From positions 1 through 36,626 of the forward strand of contig NZ_MWLL01000209.1 in assembly GCF_002198675.1 (NCBI RefSeq): 36,626 nucleotides of DNA. The letters run 5' to 3'. The notes under the pieces are model-generated. The model did not search any database. It saw nothing but the letters and a program-made list of their open reading frames with translations, and was not told the origin of the DNA. Position 1 is the first letter of the stretch. Each line of letters opens with the position of its first letter. This stretch comes from Kineosporia sp. R_H_3. GTDB taxonomy: Bacteria; Actinomycetota; Actinomycetes; Actinomycetales; Kineosporiaceae. Shown here in pieces: positions 1 to 8,246 of the stretch. Position numbers and translations under genes: made by a program.

Positions 1-386
1 CCCCGACCCCTGAGACCGACCCGATCGCGACCGACGACGCGGTCCGGGCCGTTCCGAGCGAGGCATCACCCGAACGGCCGACCCCACCCGATGCGCCACC
101 ACCAACTGGTTCGCCTGCTGAATCACGTTGCGCAGCAACCGATGCACCGTGCGTCGAATCTGACTCCGAGCGAGTGGGATTCCACCAAACCTGTCACGTG
201 ACCGTCGTTCGCCCACATACGATCCTCAACGACGTCGGAGCTGTTCCCCCCGTGCGGCTCCGACGTAGAGGGTCCGGTCGCAGCCCCCCGTCGCGACCGG
301 ACCCTCGCCGTTTGGCGGACGGCAACTGTTCACCAGATGATCATCGTTGACCATTCAATGGACAGTGCCTCCGCCCCCGGGCGGGC
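1..386. other. Gene-poor left edge with tandem stem-loops
   Basis: No complete gene is visible. Reading frame 3 on the plus strand is open from base 3 to a TGA at 348-350. For roughly its first 22 codons it has the G/C-rich third positions of real genes here and reads as a Pro/Asp/Glu-rich tail; after that the codon bias fades. It may be the C-terminal end of a gene entering from the left, but no family can be named. A 10-bp palindrome GTCACGTGAC lies at 193-202. Two stem-loops at 232-306 are listed separately. A short CCGCCC/GGGCGG hairpin at 371-384 lies just beyond the stop codon of the hydrolase gene on the minus strand. Confidence 0.35.
232..306. terminator. Two tandem perfect stem-loops
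   Basis: The first stem-loop has 10-bp arms at 232-241 and 257-266 (ACGTCGGAGC/GCTCCGACGT) with a 15-base loop. One base later comes a second, with 14-bp perfect arms at 268-281 and 293-306 (GAGGGTCCGGTCGC and its complement) and an 11-base loop containing six consecutive C. There is no strong T-run, as is common for actinobacterial terminators. They probably insulate the hydrolase gene on the right from whatever lies to the left. Which strand they act on is not clear. Confidence 0.6.
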
Positions 387-1271
387 TCACCCCGCGTCCG
401 CCCGGCGGTCCTCGGCCGGCTGGTCGTCGGCCCGGCCGACGAACTCCCGGACCACCTCCACGAACCGCTCCGGCTGGTCCAGGTGAGGGAAGTGCCCGGC
501 GTTCTCCAGGACGACGAGCCGCGCGTCCGGCATGAGCGCCACGGCGTCCTGCGCGTGCGACAGCGGGATCATCCGGTCCTTGTCGCCCCACACGACGAGC
601 GTCGGCACGTGCAGCCGGGGCAGCAGCTCCGCCGCGGACAGCCGCTGGCCGTCGTACCCGACCACCGCCCGGATCGTCGCGAGGAACGCGCGCCGCCCGT
701 CGCCGTCCGCCAGCTGCTCGAAGCCGTGCCAGGCCTCCGCGACGTCCGTGCTCCCCTTGACCCCGACGAACGCCAGCGCGCGGGCCAGCTTGTCGCCCTG
801 CCGCCGGGCGAACCCGGACGCGACGAGCGGCAGCACGAGCTCGGCGCCCGGCAGCGTCGGCGCGCGCAGCAGCACGTTGACCTCACGGCCGAGCCCGCCG
901 CTGGCGACGAGCACCAGCCGGTCGACCCGGTCCGGGAACAGGTAGGTGAACTCCAGTGCGATGCCCCCGCCCAGGGAGTGGCCGACGAGGGTGACCCGGG
1001 TCAGCCCGAGGCTGTCGAGCAGGTCCCGGACGACGGCGGCGTGGCCGGCGAGGGAGTAGTCGCCGGCGGGCTTGGCGGACATCCCGTGGCCGAAGAGGTC
1101 GGGCGCGAGGACGAAGTGGTCCTGCGACATCTCCGCCGCGAGCCGGGCCCAGACCCGGGTCGACCCGAGCACACCGTGCAGGAAGACGATCGGCGGGCCG
1201 TCCCCGGCGTGGACGTAGTGGAGGTCGTGCCCGTTGAGCCGCCGGCGGGCCGACTGCAGCCTGTGCGTCAT
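387..1271 (-). CDS. Alpha/beta hydrolase
   Basis: Predicted 294-residue cytoplasmic alpha/beta-hydrolase-fold enzyme acting on an ester, lactone or C-C bond; the substrate is unknown. Visible motifs: HG oxyanion-hole residues near 32-33, nucleophile elbow GHSLGG with Ser99, an acidic residue in GDKDRM (Asp230 or Asp232), and catalytic His260 in AGHFPH. Length and order are normal for the family. The frame is open further upstream, but the ATG at 1271 is chosen because GGAGG lies six bases before it and the alignable fold starts just after it. It is divergent from the S9 peptidase gene across 142 bases. A possible minus-strand -10 TAACGT lies at 1312-1317. The C-terminal 15 residues are acidic and probably disordered. 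Confidence 0.9.
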   Translation of the reverse strand: MTHRLQSARRRLNGHDLHYVHAGDGPPIVFLHGVLGSTRVWARLAAEMSQDHFVLAPDLFGHGMSAKPAGDYSLAGHAAVVRDLLDSLGLTRVTLVGHSLGGGIALEFTYLFPDRVDRLVLVASGGLGREVNVLLRAPTLPGAELVLPLVASGFARRQGDKLARALAFVGVKGSTDVAEAWHGFEQLADGDGRRAFLATIRAVVGYDGQRLSAAELLPRLHVPTLVVWGDKDRMIPLSHAQDAVALMPDARLVVLENAGHFPHLDQPERFVEVVREFVGRADDQPAEDRRADAG

Positions 1272-1413
1272 CGCTGGCCTCCGTCCGGTCCCGGCGTGCC
1301 AGGACGACTCGACGTTACCCAGGAGTAGCCCCCGGTGCGGAGTACGAAGGTCACCCTCCGGCCGAACGGTGCCGCCTGCGCGCGCCGGGCCCCGGTGCGG
1401 CAGGATCTGGCCC

Positions 1414-3270
1414 ATGTCCGACACCCCGGCGTCCCCGCCGCAGCCCGGTTCCTGGCTCCCCGCGTGGGAGCGCCGCTTCCGCGCACCACGGGTCGGGCTG
1501 CCGGACTGGGCGGACGACGCACCCGACCGCTGCGCCGTCGTCGCGACGTCCGGCGGGGTCGTCGAGGTGCACTCGTGGGACCGCTCGACCGGCACCCTCA
1601 CCCAGCTCACGAGCCGCAAGGAGGGCACGGTCCACGCCGCGATCGAGCCCGACGGCTCGGCGGTGTGGTGGTTCGACGACGCCGCCGGTGACGAGTTCGG
1701 GGTGTGGCGCCGGCAGCCGTTCGGCAGCGCGCCCGGCGAGGGCGTCGAGGACGCCACCGGCCTGCCGCCCGCGTACTCCGCCGGGCTGGCGATCGGCCGC
1801 GGCGGGCTGCGGGTCGTCGGCAGCGCGGACGACGACTACGGCACCCGGATCCACGTGATCCGCCCGGGCGAGCCGGCCCGCCTGCTCTACGAGCACGCCG
1901 AGGACGCCGGGGTCGGCGACCTCAGCGAGGACGGCACCCTCGTCGCGATCGTCCACAGCGAGCACGGCGACTCGCGCCACCCGGCCGTCCGCGTCGTCCG
2001 CGTCGACGGCGACACCTTCGGCGAGACCGTCGCCGAGCTCTGGGACGGCGAGGGCAAGGGGCTCGACGTCGAGGCCTTCGCCCCGGTCCTCGGCGACACG
2101 AGGCTCCTGCTCGGCCACGAGCGCCGCGGCCGGGCCGAGCTGCTCGTCTGGGACGTCGCGACCGGCGCGCAGACCCCGCTCGACCTCGGCCTGCCCGGCG
2201 ACGTCTCCGGGGCGGACTGGTTCCCGGACGGCTCCGCCCTGCTCGTCGCGATGGACCACGAGGCACGGACCCGGCTCTACCGCGTCGACCTCGCCCCGCT
2301 CACCACCGGCGGCGCCCTGCAGCCGCTGCCCGTCGGGCGGCCCGACGGCAGCGTCGGCTCGGCGACCGTCCGGCCCGACGAGGACGTCTGGAGCACGTGG
2401 TCGTCGGCCGCGGAGCCGCCCGGCGTCCGGGACCTCGCAGGCTTCCCGGTCATCAGCGCCCCCGGTGACCCCGCCCCGCCGTCCGTCCCCGTCGAGGACG
2501 TCTGGGTCGAGGGCAAGGGCGGCCGGATCCACGCCCTGCTGCGCCGTCCCGCGGCGGACGACGGCACGCCGCTGCCGGGGCCGCTCCCGCTCGTCGTCGA
2601 GGTCCACGGCGGCCCGACCCATCACGACGCCGACGCGTTCCGGGCCTACGCGAGCGCCTGGGTCGACCACGGCTACGCGATCGTCCAGGTGAACTACCGC
2701 GGCTCGACCGGCTACGGCTCGGCCTGGCGGGACGCCCTCGACGCCGAGGTCGGTCACGTCGAGCTCGAGGACGTCGTCGCCGTCCGGGACCACCTCGTCG
2801 CCACCGGGGTCGCCGACGGAGCGCGCGTCGTCCTCGCCGGGGCGTCGTGGGGCGGGTACCTCACGCTGCTCGGGCTGGGCCTCTACCCGGACCGCTGGGC
2901 GCTCGGGCTCGCGGGGGTCCCGGTCGCGGACTACGTCGCCGCGTACGAGGACGAGATGGAGGGTCTCAAGGCCTTCGACCGGTCGCTCTTCGGCGGCTCG
3001 CCCGACGAGGTGCCGGAGAAGTACCGGCACTCCAGCCCGCTGACCTACGTGGACGCCGTCCGCGCACCGGTGCTGATCCTCGCCGGCGAGAACGACCCGC
3101 GCTGCCCGATCCGGCAGATCGAGAACTACGTCGCGGCGCTGCAGGAGCGCGGGACGACGCACGAGGTCTACCGGTACGACGCGGGCCACGGCTCGCTCGT
3201 CGACGACGAGCGGGTCCGGCAGACCCGCGTCGAGCTCGACTTCGCGGCGAGGTACCTGCCGCCGACCTGA
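1414..3270 (+). CDS. S9 family prolyl oligopeptidase-like peptidase
   Basis: Predicted 618-residue serine peptidase of family S9 (acylaminoacyl-peptidase or dipeptidyl-peptidase type). The N-terminal ~370 residues resemble a beta-propeller, with repeated short blades such as DLSEDGTLVA and ADWFPDGSALLV. The C-terminal alpha/beta-hydrolase domain carries HGGP at 398-401, the nucleophile motif GASWGG with Ser478, Asp561 in GENDPRCP and His592 in DAGHGS, so the triad is complete. There is no signal peptide; a cytoplasmic role in peptide turnover is likely. The ATG at 1414 is preferred over upstream codons: a CAGGAT box at 1401-1406 sits seven bases before it, matching the leaderless pattern seen at other genes here. 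The GMC gene follows 50 bases downstream. Confidence 0.9.
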   Translation: MSDTPASPPQPGSWLPAWERRFRAPRVGLPDWADDAPDRCAVVATSGGVVEVHSWDRSTGTLTQLTSRKEGTVHAAIEPDGSAVWWFDDAAGDEFGVWRRQPFGSAPGEGVEDATGLPPAYSAGLAIGRGGLRVVGSADDDYGTRIHVIRPGEPARLLYEHAEDAGVGDLSEDGTLVAIVHSEHGDSRHPAVRVVRVDGDTFGETVAELWDGEGKGLDVEAFAPVLGDTRLLLGHERRGRAELLVWDVATGAQTPLDLGLPGDVSGADWFPDGSALLVAMDHEARTRLYRVDLAPLTTGGALQPLPVGRPDGSVGSATVRPDEDVWSTWSSAAEPPGVRDLAGFPVISAPGDPAPPSVPVEDVWVEGKGGRIHALLRRPAADDGTPLPGPLPLVVEVHGGPTHHDADAFRAYASAWVDHGYAIVQVNYRGSTGYGSAWRDALDAEVGHVELEDVVAVRDHLVATGVADGARVVLAGASWGGYLTLLGLGLYPDRWALGLAGVPVADYVAAYEDEMEGLKAFDRSLFGGSPDEVPEKYRHSSPLTYVDAVRAPVLILAGENDPRCPIRQIENYVAALQERGTTHEVYRYDAGHGSLVDDERVRQTRVELDFAARYLPPT

Positions 3271-3308
3271 CCGCCGGGAGCCGCGGCCGGGACACCGCCG
3301 GGCCGCGC

Positions 3309-3314
3309 TACGGT
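3309..3314 (+). promoter_or_regulatory. -10 box TACGGT of a leaderless GMC gene
   Basis: TACGGT ends six bases before the ATG at 3321, placing the expected transcription start at the start codon. No purine-rich ribosome site stands at a useful distance. This supports both the chosen start and a transcript separate from the S9 peptidase gene upstream. Confidence 0.5.
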
Positions 3315-3320
3315 CCAGGG

Positions 3321-4859
3321 ATGAGCAGCGGACCGGCCGCGTCCCGCGACGACCCGGACGTCGACACCGACGTCGTCGTGCTGGGCGGCGGCAGCGCGGG
3401 GGCCGTCGTCGCGGCCCGGCTGGCCGAGCGGGGCGTGGACGTCGTCCTGGTCGAGGCGGGCCCGGACTACGGGCCCCTGTCCGGGGGCCGCTGGCCGGCC
3501 GAGATCCTCGGCGCGGCCATGCTCGCGACCACGCACGACTGGGGGTACGGATCCGGCCCCGTCCCCGGCAGGGCACCGTGGACGTTCGAGCGGGCGCGGA
3601 TCATCGGCGGCTGCTCGGCCCACAACGGCGCGATCGCGGCTGTCGGTCACCGGTCGGACTACGACGCCTGGGGGCTCCCGCTGTGGCGCACCGACGTGCT
3701 GCGCCCGACCTTCGCCGCCGTCCTGGACCGGATGCGCGTGCGCACCTACACCCGCCAGGAGGCCGGCCCGTTCCACGCCCGCTGCCTGGAGGCGGCGGTC
3801 AGCGCCGGCTGGTCGGTGGACACCGCGACGTTCGCCGGCGACCTGTGCGACCTGGACGCCGGTGACGGCTTCGGGCTCGAGAGCGTCAACGTCGCCGACG
3901 GGGTCCGGTGGAACACGGCCTTCGCCTACCTGGACCCGGTGCGCTCCGGCACCGGGCTGCGGATCCTCGACGAGACGCTCGTCGACCGGCTCGACGTCGC
4001 ACCGTCGCACGTCGTCGTCCACGCACGTCGGGGCAGCGCGCCGGTCCGGGTGAGCGCACAGACCGCGGTCCTGGCCGGCGGTGTCTACGGCACCCCGGCG
4101 ATCCTGCAGCGCTCCGGCATCGGCGACCCGGCGGACCTGCGCGCCGCCGGCATCGCGCCGACGCACGATCTCCCGGCGGTCGGGCGGCACCTGCACGACC
4201 ACCCGATGGTCAACGCGGGGCGCGCGCTCGGCCCGGCGATGCGCGAGTGGCTCGACGACGCGGCCCGCGCCGGGTTCGTCCCCGAAGAACAGACGCTCGG
4301 CAAGGCACGCTCGTCGCTGTCCGCCGACGGGGTCTACGACCTGCACGTGTTCCCGGTCTGCGCGTCGACCCAGACCCAGCTGACCCAGGGACGCGCCCTC
4401 GTCGAGGTCGCCTGCATGACCCCGCGCAGCCGCGGACGCCTGCACGTCGTCGGCCCGGATCCCCTGGTGGCGCCCCGGATCGACCACGGCTACCTGACCG
4501 ACGCCGACGGGCACGACCTCGCGGTGCTGCGGGACGGGCTGCGGCTCGCCGAGACGCTGCTGGACCAACCGGCCCTGAGCGGCGCCCTCGTCCGCGAGGG
4601 GCCGCGCGACCTCGGCGACGCCGCGCTGCGCCGCGACGTCCAGCACTACTACCACCCGGTGGGCACCGCACGGATGGGCACCGACCCGGCGACGTCGGTG
4701 TGCGACGAGCGCGGCCGCGTGCACGGCCTCGAGCGACTCGTCGTGGCCGACGCGTCGGTGATGCCGACCGTCCCCCGTGCCAACACGAACATCCCGACGA
4801 TCGTCGTCGCCGAGCGGATCGCCACGATGCTGTCGGCAGGGCTGACGGCGCCTTCGTGA
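3321..4859 (+). CDS. GMC family FAD-dependent oxidoreductase
   Basis: Predicted 512-residue glucose-methanol-choline family flavoenzyme that oxidises an alcohol; the substrate is unknown. The FAD-binding Rossmann motif GGGSAG is at 22-27, with the ribose-binding Glu45 in VLVEAG. The second GMC signature, around IIGGCSAHNGAI, and a third near the motif GVYGTPAILQRSGIG are present. The C-terminal active-site block reads HPVGTARMG (His445) and RANTNIPT (Asn488 and Asn490), typical of the family catalytic His/Asn pair. Length is normal. There is no signal peptide. It probably stands alone: the leaderless-type start at 3321 follows its own -10 box, and the next gene also has its own box. Confidence 0.9.
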   Translation: MSSGPAASRDDPDVDTDVVVLGGGSAGAVVAARLAERGVDVVLVEAGPDYGPLSGGRWPAEILGAAMLATTHDWGYGSGPVPGRAPWTFERARIIGGCSAHNGAIAAVGHRSDYDAWGLPLWRTDVLRPTFAAVLDRMRVRTYTRQEAGPFHARCLEAAVSAGWSVDTATFAGDLCDLDAGDGFGLESVNVADGVRWNTAFAYLDPVRSGTGLRILDETLVDRLDVAPSHVVVHARRGSAPVRVSAQTAVLAGGVYGTPAILQRSGIGDPADLRAAGIAPTHDLPAVGRHLHDHPMVNAGRALGPAMREWLDDAARAGFVPEEQTLGKARSSLSADGVYDLHVFPVCASTQTQLTQGRALVEVACMTPRSRGRLHVVGPDPLVAPRIDHGYLTDADGHDLAVLRDGLRLAETLLDQPALSGALVREGPRDLGDAALRRDVQHYYHPVGTARMGTDPATSVCDERGRVHGLERLVVADASVMPTVPRANTNIPTIVVAERIATMLSAGLTAPS

Positions 4860-4892
4860 TCACGGCGCGACCGCGCCGTGACCGCCGCCGCC

Positions 4893-4898
4893 TACCCT
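4893..4898 (+). promoter_or_regulatory. -10 box TACCCT of a leaderless gene
   Basis: TACCCT ends six bases before the ATG at 4905, with no ribosome-binding site between. This fixes the probable start at 4905 rather than the upstream in-frame codon at 4878. Confidence 0.5.
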
Positions 4899-4904
4899 CC
4901 CGGT

Positions 4905-6041
4905 ATGGCGACCGGGACGGACGGCGGCGCCGGCGCGGCGCAGGCCCCGCCGGAGGCCGACCTGTGGGTCGACGCCGCCGGTGTGTGGTGGCCGCGGCGG
5001 TCCCCGGACGGCGCCCGCCCGTTCCTGCGCAGCAGCTCCCAGCGGGTGCTCGGCCGCGTGCTCGTCGGGATCGGCATCGCCGCCCTGTGCCTGTCACCGG
5101 TGCTGCTCGTCATCGGCTTCCTCTCGGTGTACGAGGCCGGCATGGCCGGCACCCCGCCGGCCCCGTGGTGGTCCGTCTGGGTCCTGTACGCCTTCTGGGC
5201 CAGCATCCCCACCGGCGCCGTCCTCTGGCCGCTCGGTGCCTGGATCAGCTGGCGGACCCGTATGCCACGCACCCGCAGCGGCGGCCTCGAGTGGGTCTGG
5301 ACCGCCCCCGCCACCTGGCCGCCGGCCGAGGAGGGCTGGACGCCGCCGCCGGGCTGGGCGCCCGACCCCGGTTGGGGCGCCCCGCCGCCGGGGTGGCGGG
5401 GCTGGTCGGTCCGGGAGGCCGTCCCGGGCCGCAGGGGCTCCTGGGCAGGACGACGCCCCGGCGGCGCCGCAGGGGCCGTCGCGGCCCGTCCCACGGTCAC
5501 CCTGGTCCCCGACCCCTCCGGCCAGGACTGGGTGCACGACGGCGCCCTCTTCTGGCCCGTCCGGTCGGTCGACGGCCAGCGCCGCTTCGACGGCCGCCGG
5601 TGGCGGATGGCCCCGGCGGCGCGTGCGCACGTCGCCTTCTGGGTCGTCTGGCTGTGCGCCGCCGTCCTCGTGCTGCAGGTCCTCCCGTTCGTCCTGCTGC
5701 GCCGGTCGGTGTCCGCGGCCGTGGAGGCCGGCGGGGTCGGCGTGACGTCCTCGCCGACCGTCCTGGACCGGTTCCCCGGTCTGTTCCACGGCGTCGTCCT
5801 CGCCGGTCTCATCGGGCTCGGCCTGGCTCTGACGGCGGCGGGCCGGCCGCCGTTCGGCCCCGTCGGAGGCAGGGCCTGGACGTGGACGCCGCCACCGGGC
5901 TGGCCGGTGCCGCCGGCCGGCTTCCGCCCCTGGCCGGGCTGGCGGCCCGACCCCCGCTGGCCGGCCCCGCCCGTCGAGTGGCGCGGGTGGACGCTCGGGC
6001 CGGCAGAGAGCCGGCGCAGCCGCTCAGGCGGTGCGGCGTAG
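4905..6041 (+). CDS. Internally duplicated Trp/Pro-rich membrane protein
   Basis: Protein of 378 residues and unknown function, with four predicted membrane segments near 51-73, 91-113, 243-266 and 293-313. It is built as two copies of one module: a short motif WVxxGxxxWPxRSxDG (21-36 and 209-224), a pair of membrane helices, then a soluble Trp/Pro segment rich in PPPGW and PxPxW and ending in WRGW (129-168 and 325-364). The PPGW segments recall the short DUF2510-like modules of actinobacterial membrane proteins, but family membership is not certain. There is no catalytic motif. Start chosen from the -10 box at 4893-4898. The last 18 bases overlap the 3' end of the convergent TetR gene. Confidence 0.75.
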   Translation: MATGTDGGAGAAQAPPEADLWVDAAGVWWPRRSPDGARPFLRSSSQRVLGRVLVGIGIAALCLSPVLLVIGFLSVYEAGMAGTPPAPWWSVWVLYAFWASIPTGAVLWPLGAWISWRTRMPRTRSGGLEWVWTAPATWPPAEEGWTPPPGWAPDPGWGAPPPGWRGWSVREAVPGRRGSWAGRRPGGAAGAVAARPTVTLVPDPSGQDWVHDGALFWPVRSVDGQRRFDGRRWRMAPAARAHVAFWVVWLCAAVLVLQVLPFVLLRRSVSAAVEAGGVGVTSSPTVLDRFPGLFHGVVLAGLIGLGLALTAAGRPPFGPVGGRAWTWTPPPGWPVPPAGFRPWPGWRPDPRWPAPPVEWRGWTLGPAESRRSRSGGAA

Positions 6042-6740
6042 GTCCTGCGCGAGGTCGAGCACCTCGTGGACGACGGGCCGCAGCGGCCGCAGCCGGGAGA
6101 GCCGCACGAGCCGGTCGACGAGCGGGACGGCGCGGCGCGCGAGGTCGACGGTGCGGCGCTGGTTCTCGCTGCGGTCGTGCACCCAGAAGAGCACGAGCCC
6201 CATGTGCGCCAGCCACAGCAGCTCGGGGAGCTCGACCATGAGGCGCTCGTCCGCCTTGAGGTCGCTGCCGCGCACGACCTGGGCCATGAGCTCGACGGAC
6301 GCCTCCCGGGCCGCGGCGCTCTCCGCGCTGAACGGCGAGAGCGGGCTCTCCGGCTGGGACGCGACGGAGAAGAACTTGCCCGCGAACGGGTGGTACGGCC
6401 GGGCGACGTCGACGAAGGCCTCGACCGTGGCGAGGAGCCGGTAGGCGAAGACCGTGGCCCCGGCGAGCCGGACCTCGGCCTCCTCCCGGTGCAGCACCTG
6501 GACCCGGTCGTAGAAGCCCTGGACCAGGTGCTCCTTGGAGTCGAAGTAGTAGTAGGCGCTGCCCAGGCTCACGCCCGCCTCGGCCGCGACGGCACGCATC
6601 GTCGTCCGCTCGTACCCGCGCTCCTCGAACAGCCGCAGGGCCGCCTCGACGATCCGCTGCCGGGTCTGGTCGCCGCGGGCGGTGGCCGACCCGGCCGGGG
6701 CGTCGTCGGCGGCCTCGGGGGCGACGCGGTCCTCCGGCAC
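6024..6740 (-). CDS. TetR family transcriptional regulator
   Basis: Predicted 238-residue TetR/AcrR repressor. After a ~23-residue acidic, disordered leader, the N-terminal DNA-binding domain has the usual helix-turn-helix order (RIVEAALRLFEERGYERTT ... AGVSLGSAYYYFDSKEHLV), followed by a helical ligand-binding domain in which RPYHPFAGKFF is notable. The GTG at 6740 is preferred: the hexamer TAGCGT (6748-6753, minus strand) stands seven bases upstream, so the mRNA is probably leaderless; a GTG at 6749 would overlap that box. The box lies inside the last codons of the DCC gene, so the regulator can be expressed separately from it. The gene is convergent with the W/P-rich membrane protein and overlaps its last 18 bases. 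Target unknown; the nearby TGAAC operator boxes are one candidate. Confidence 0.85.
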   Translation of the reverse strand: MPEDRVAPEAADDAPAGSATARGDQTRQRIVEAALRLFEERGYERTTMRAVAAEAGVSLGSAYYYFDSKEHLVQGFYDRVQVLHREEAEVRLAGATVFAYRLLATVEAFVDVARPYHPFAGKFFSVASQPESPLSPFSAESAAAREASVELMAQVVRGSDLKADERLMVELPELLWLAHMGLVLFWVHDRSENQRRTVDLARRAVPLVDRLVRLSRLRPLRPVVHEVLDLAQDLRRTA

Positions 6741-6745
6741 GATGC

Positions 6746-7243
6746 TCACGCTAGCCCGCAGTCCGGCGGGCGCGGGGTCCGGGTCGTCATCGCCGCCACG
6801 GAGAGGACGACGGCCCGCGCGCGCGGGCGCCATGCGGGCTCGGCGAGCCGCTCCGACAGGCCGCGGAACCGGGCCGTGGCCCACAGGCACATGATCCAGG
6901 CGGACTCCGCCGTCCAGACGTCACCCCGCTCGGAGACGACGGTGACCTCCTGGGCGGTCCGGTCGTGGTCGAGGAACGGGAAGGCACGCCAAGCCTCGGC
7001 CGACCGCATCGGGACGAAGACGAGGGGGACGAGCAGCTCACGGCGCTCCAGCCAGCCCCGCACCCAGCGGCACAGCGGGCAGCCGTCGTCGTACAGCACG
7101 GTCAGCCAGCGCGCGGCCGGCACCGCGGACCCGAGAGCCCCCTCCGCTCCCGGGGCCGACGGCACCGGCTGCGCCCCGGGAGCCACCCCGGAGCCTGACG
7201 TCCCTGTCGGAGACGTCTCTTCCATCGCTGCAGCGACCTGCAT
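6746..7243 (-). CDS. DCC family (DUF393) thiol-disulfide oxidoreductase-like protein
   Basis: Predicted 165-residue protein of the DCC/DUF393 family (named after a conserved D-x-x-C-x-x-C). The family motif is seen as LYDDGCPLCRW with Cys55 and Cys58, followed by a thioredoxin-like strand-helix pattern and a conserved Arg-rich turn. The first 45 residues are Ala/Pro/Gly-rich and probably disordered. Family members are thought to act as thiol oxidoreductases, but no substrate is known here. Starts at 7243 (preceded by GGGG at eight bases) or 7225 (ATG GAA GAG) are both possible. Its TGA stop overlaps the -10 box of the TetR gene downstream. The two small membrane genes lie upstream on the same strand. 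Confidence 0.75.
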   Translation of the reverse strand: MQVAAAMEETSPTGTSGSGVAPGAQPVPSAPGAEGALGSAVPAARWLTVLYDDGCPLCRWVRGWLERRELLVPLVFVPMRSAEAWRAFPFLDHDRTAQEVTVVSERGDVWTAESAWIMCLWATARFRGLSERLAEPAWRPRARAVVLSVAAMTTRTPRPPDCGLA

Positions 7244-7324
7244 TGTTACACCCCGCTCATGGTTGGCTACCTAAAGTTGATGGATTTCGCCGGCAGCCCA
7301 CGGGACAGGTCGGCACAGAGCAGG

Positions 7325-7768
7325 TCAGGCCGGACGGGCGACCGGCGCGGGACCGCCCGGCACGGGGTACCCGGGGACCGGCGTCCAGGTGGCCGGCGGG
7401 ACCGGCGGGACCGGACTGCGCTCGGCGAGCCGGCGGCGGCGCACCCGGGAGAGCACGAGGACGTTGCCGAGGTGGAGCACCCCCAGCACGAGCAGTACGC
7501 CGCCCACTTTCGTCGAGAGCAGCTCGACGGCGGTGCGCGCGGTGCCGACGCCGTCCGACGTCCGCAGGGCGAACGCGACGTACCCGAGGTTGAGCAGGTA
7601 GAACCCGATGACGAGGAGCCGGTTGACCGCCCGGGCCAGGTCCTCGTGCCCGTCGAAGACGTCGAGGAGGAACACCTCCCCGTAGCGCTGCAGGGTCCGG
7701 GCGACCCACACGACGAGTGCCACCCCGATGACGGCGTACCCGAGGTACGCCCAGACGACCGGGCTCAT
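7325..7768 (-). CDS. Small membrane protein (three helices)
   Basis: Predicted 147-residue integral membrane protein of unknown function, with helices near 4-25, 48-69 and 90-110. A charged loop between helices 1 and 2 (around FDGHEDLARAVNRL) is probably cytoplasmic; the C-terminal tail after RVRRRR is Pro/Val-rich and disordered. No catalytic motif is seen. The ATG at 7768 overlaps the TGA of the preceding membrane gene (ATGA), with GGAGG six bases before the start, so the two are translated together and probably work as a pair. Transcribed from the promoter at 8219-8247. Confidence 0.75.
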   Translation of the reverse strand: MSPVVWAYLGYAVIGVALVVWVARTLQRYGEVFLLDVFDGHEDLARAVNRLLVIGFYLLNLGYVAFALRTSDGVGTARTAVELLSTKVGGVLLVLGVLHLGNVLVLSRVRRRRLAERSPVPPVPPATWTPVPGYPVPGGPAPVARPA

Positions 7769-8172
7769 GACGGACCTCCCCCGCCCGGCGCCGACGGCCC
7801 GGGCCTCGTGACGACGGGCACCCCGGCGGGATGCCCGGAGCTGCCGGCAGCGCGCCGGCCGCGGGACCACCAGGCCCCGAGCAGCCGCACGAGCAGGACG
7901 TTGACCACGGCGACGCCCGCGAAGAGCAGGACGAACAGCGTCGTGACCGGCCACATCGGGCGGTCCGCACCGGTCTGCGCGAGGTCCCAGACGGACGCCC
8001 CGAGCACGTACACGACCGGGAGCAGCGGGACGAGCGCCGGCAGCAGGAGCAGGAGCATGACCCCTTCCGGGAACCAGGTCAGCACCTGGCCCGGGTCGTG
8101 GAACGATGCCGCGGCGAGCACCGCGACCACCCCGACGTAGACCGTCGCGGCTGCTCTCCCAGGACCGGTCAT
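7765..8172 (-). CDS. Small membrane protein, first gene of the pair
   Basis: Predicted 135-residue integral membrane protein, function unknown, with helices near 11-24, 37-58 and 75-99 and a Gly/Pro-rich, low-complexity C-terminal tail after GRRAAG. GGAGGAGGGG precedes the ATG at 8172, a strong ribosome site. It is the first gene behind the operator-rich promoter at 8188-8247 and overlaps the next gene by four bases (ATGA). The paired, tightly regulated arrangement suggests a two-component membrane complex, for example a small transporter or stress protein, but the sequence does not identify it. Confidence 0.75.
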   Translation of the reverse strand: MTGPGRAAATVYVGVVAVLAAASFHDPGQVLTWFPEGVMLLLLLPALVPLLPVVYVLGASVWDLAQTGADRPMWPVTTLFVLLFAGVAVVNVLLVRLLGAWWSRGRRAAGSSGHPAGVPVVTRPGPSAPGGGGPS

Positions 8173-8187
8173 GGCCCCTCCTCCGTT

Positions 8188-8246
8188 TGAACACGTTCAG
8201 TTGAACGTGTTCAGGACGAAGGTAGACCTAGTCCTGAACATGTTCA
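8188..8246. promoter_or_regulatory. Three TGAACNNGTTCA operator boxes
   Basis: Three perfect 12-bp palindromes: TGAACACGTTCA at 8188-8199, TGAACGTGTTCA at 8202-8213 and TGAACATGTTCA at 8235-8246. The first two are also reverse complements of each other, two bases apart, so together they form one larger perfect palindrome. Box 3 overlaps the -35 of the membrane-gene promoter and boxes 1-2 cover its start point, the layout expected for repression by looping or cooperative binding. The centres of boxes 2 and 3 are 33 bp apart (about three helical turns). The regulator is unknown; a TetR-type dimer is likely. Confidence 0.75.

Noticed and set aside
1272-1413. N-terminal extension of the S9 peptidase to 1234 or of the hydrolase to 1757
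   Set aside because: Extensions overlap the neighbouring gene, lack family similarity and ignore better start signals at 1414 and 1271.
7255-7280. IdeR/DtxR iron box before the DCC gene
   Set aside because: The minus-strand TTTAGGTAGCCAACC resembles the consensus only if two bases are skipped, and no iron gene follows.
8188-8246. LexA/SOS box for the TGAAC palindromes
   Set aside because: Actinobacterial LexA sites have GAAC and GTTC four bases apart; these boxes have two bases between the half-sites.
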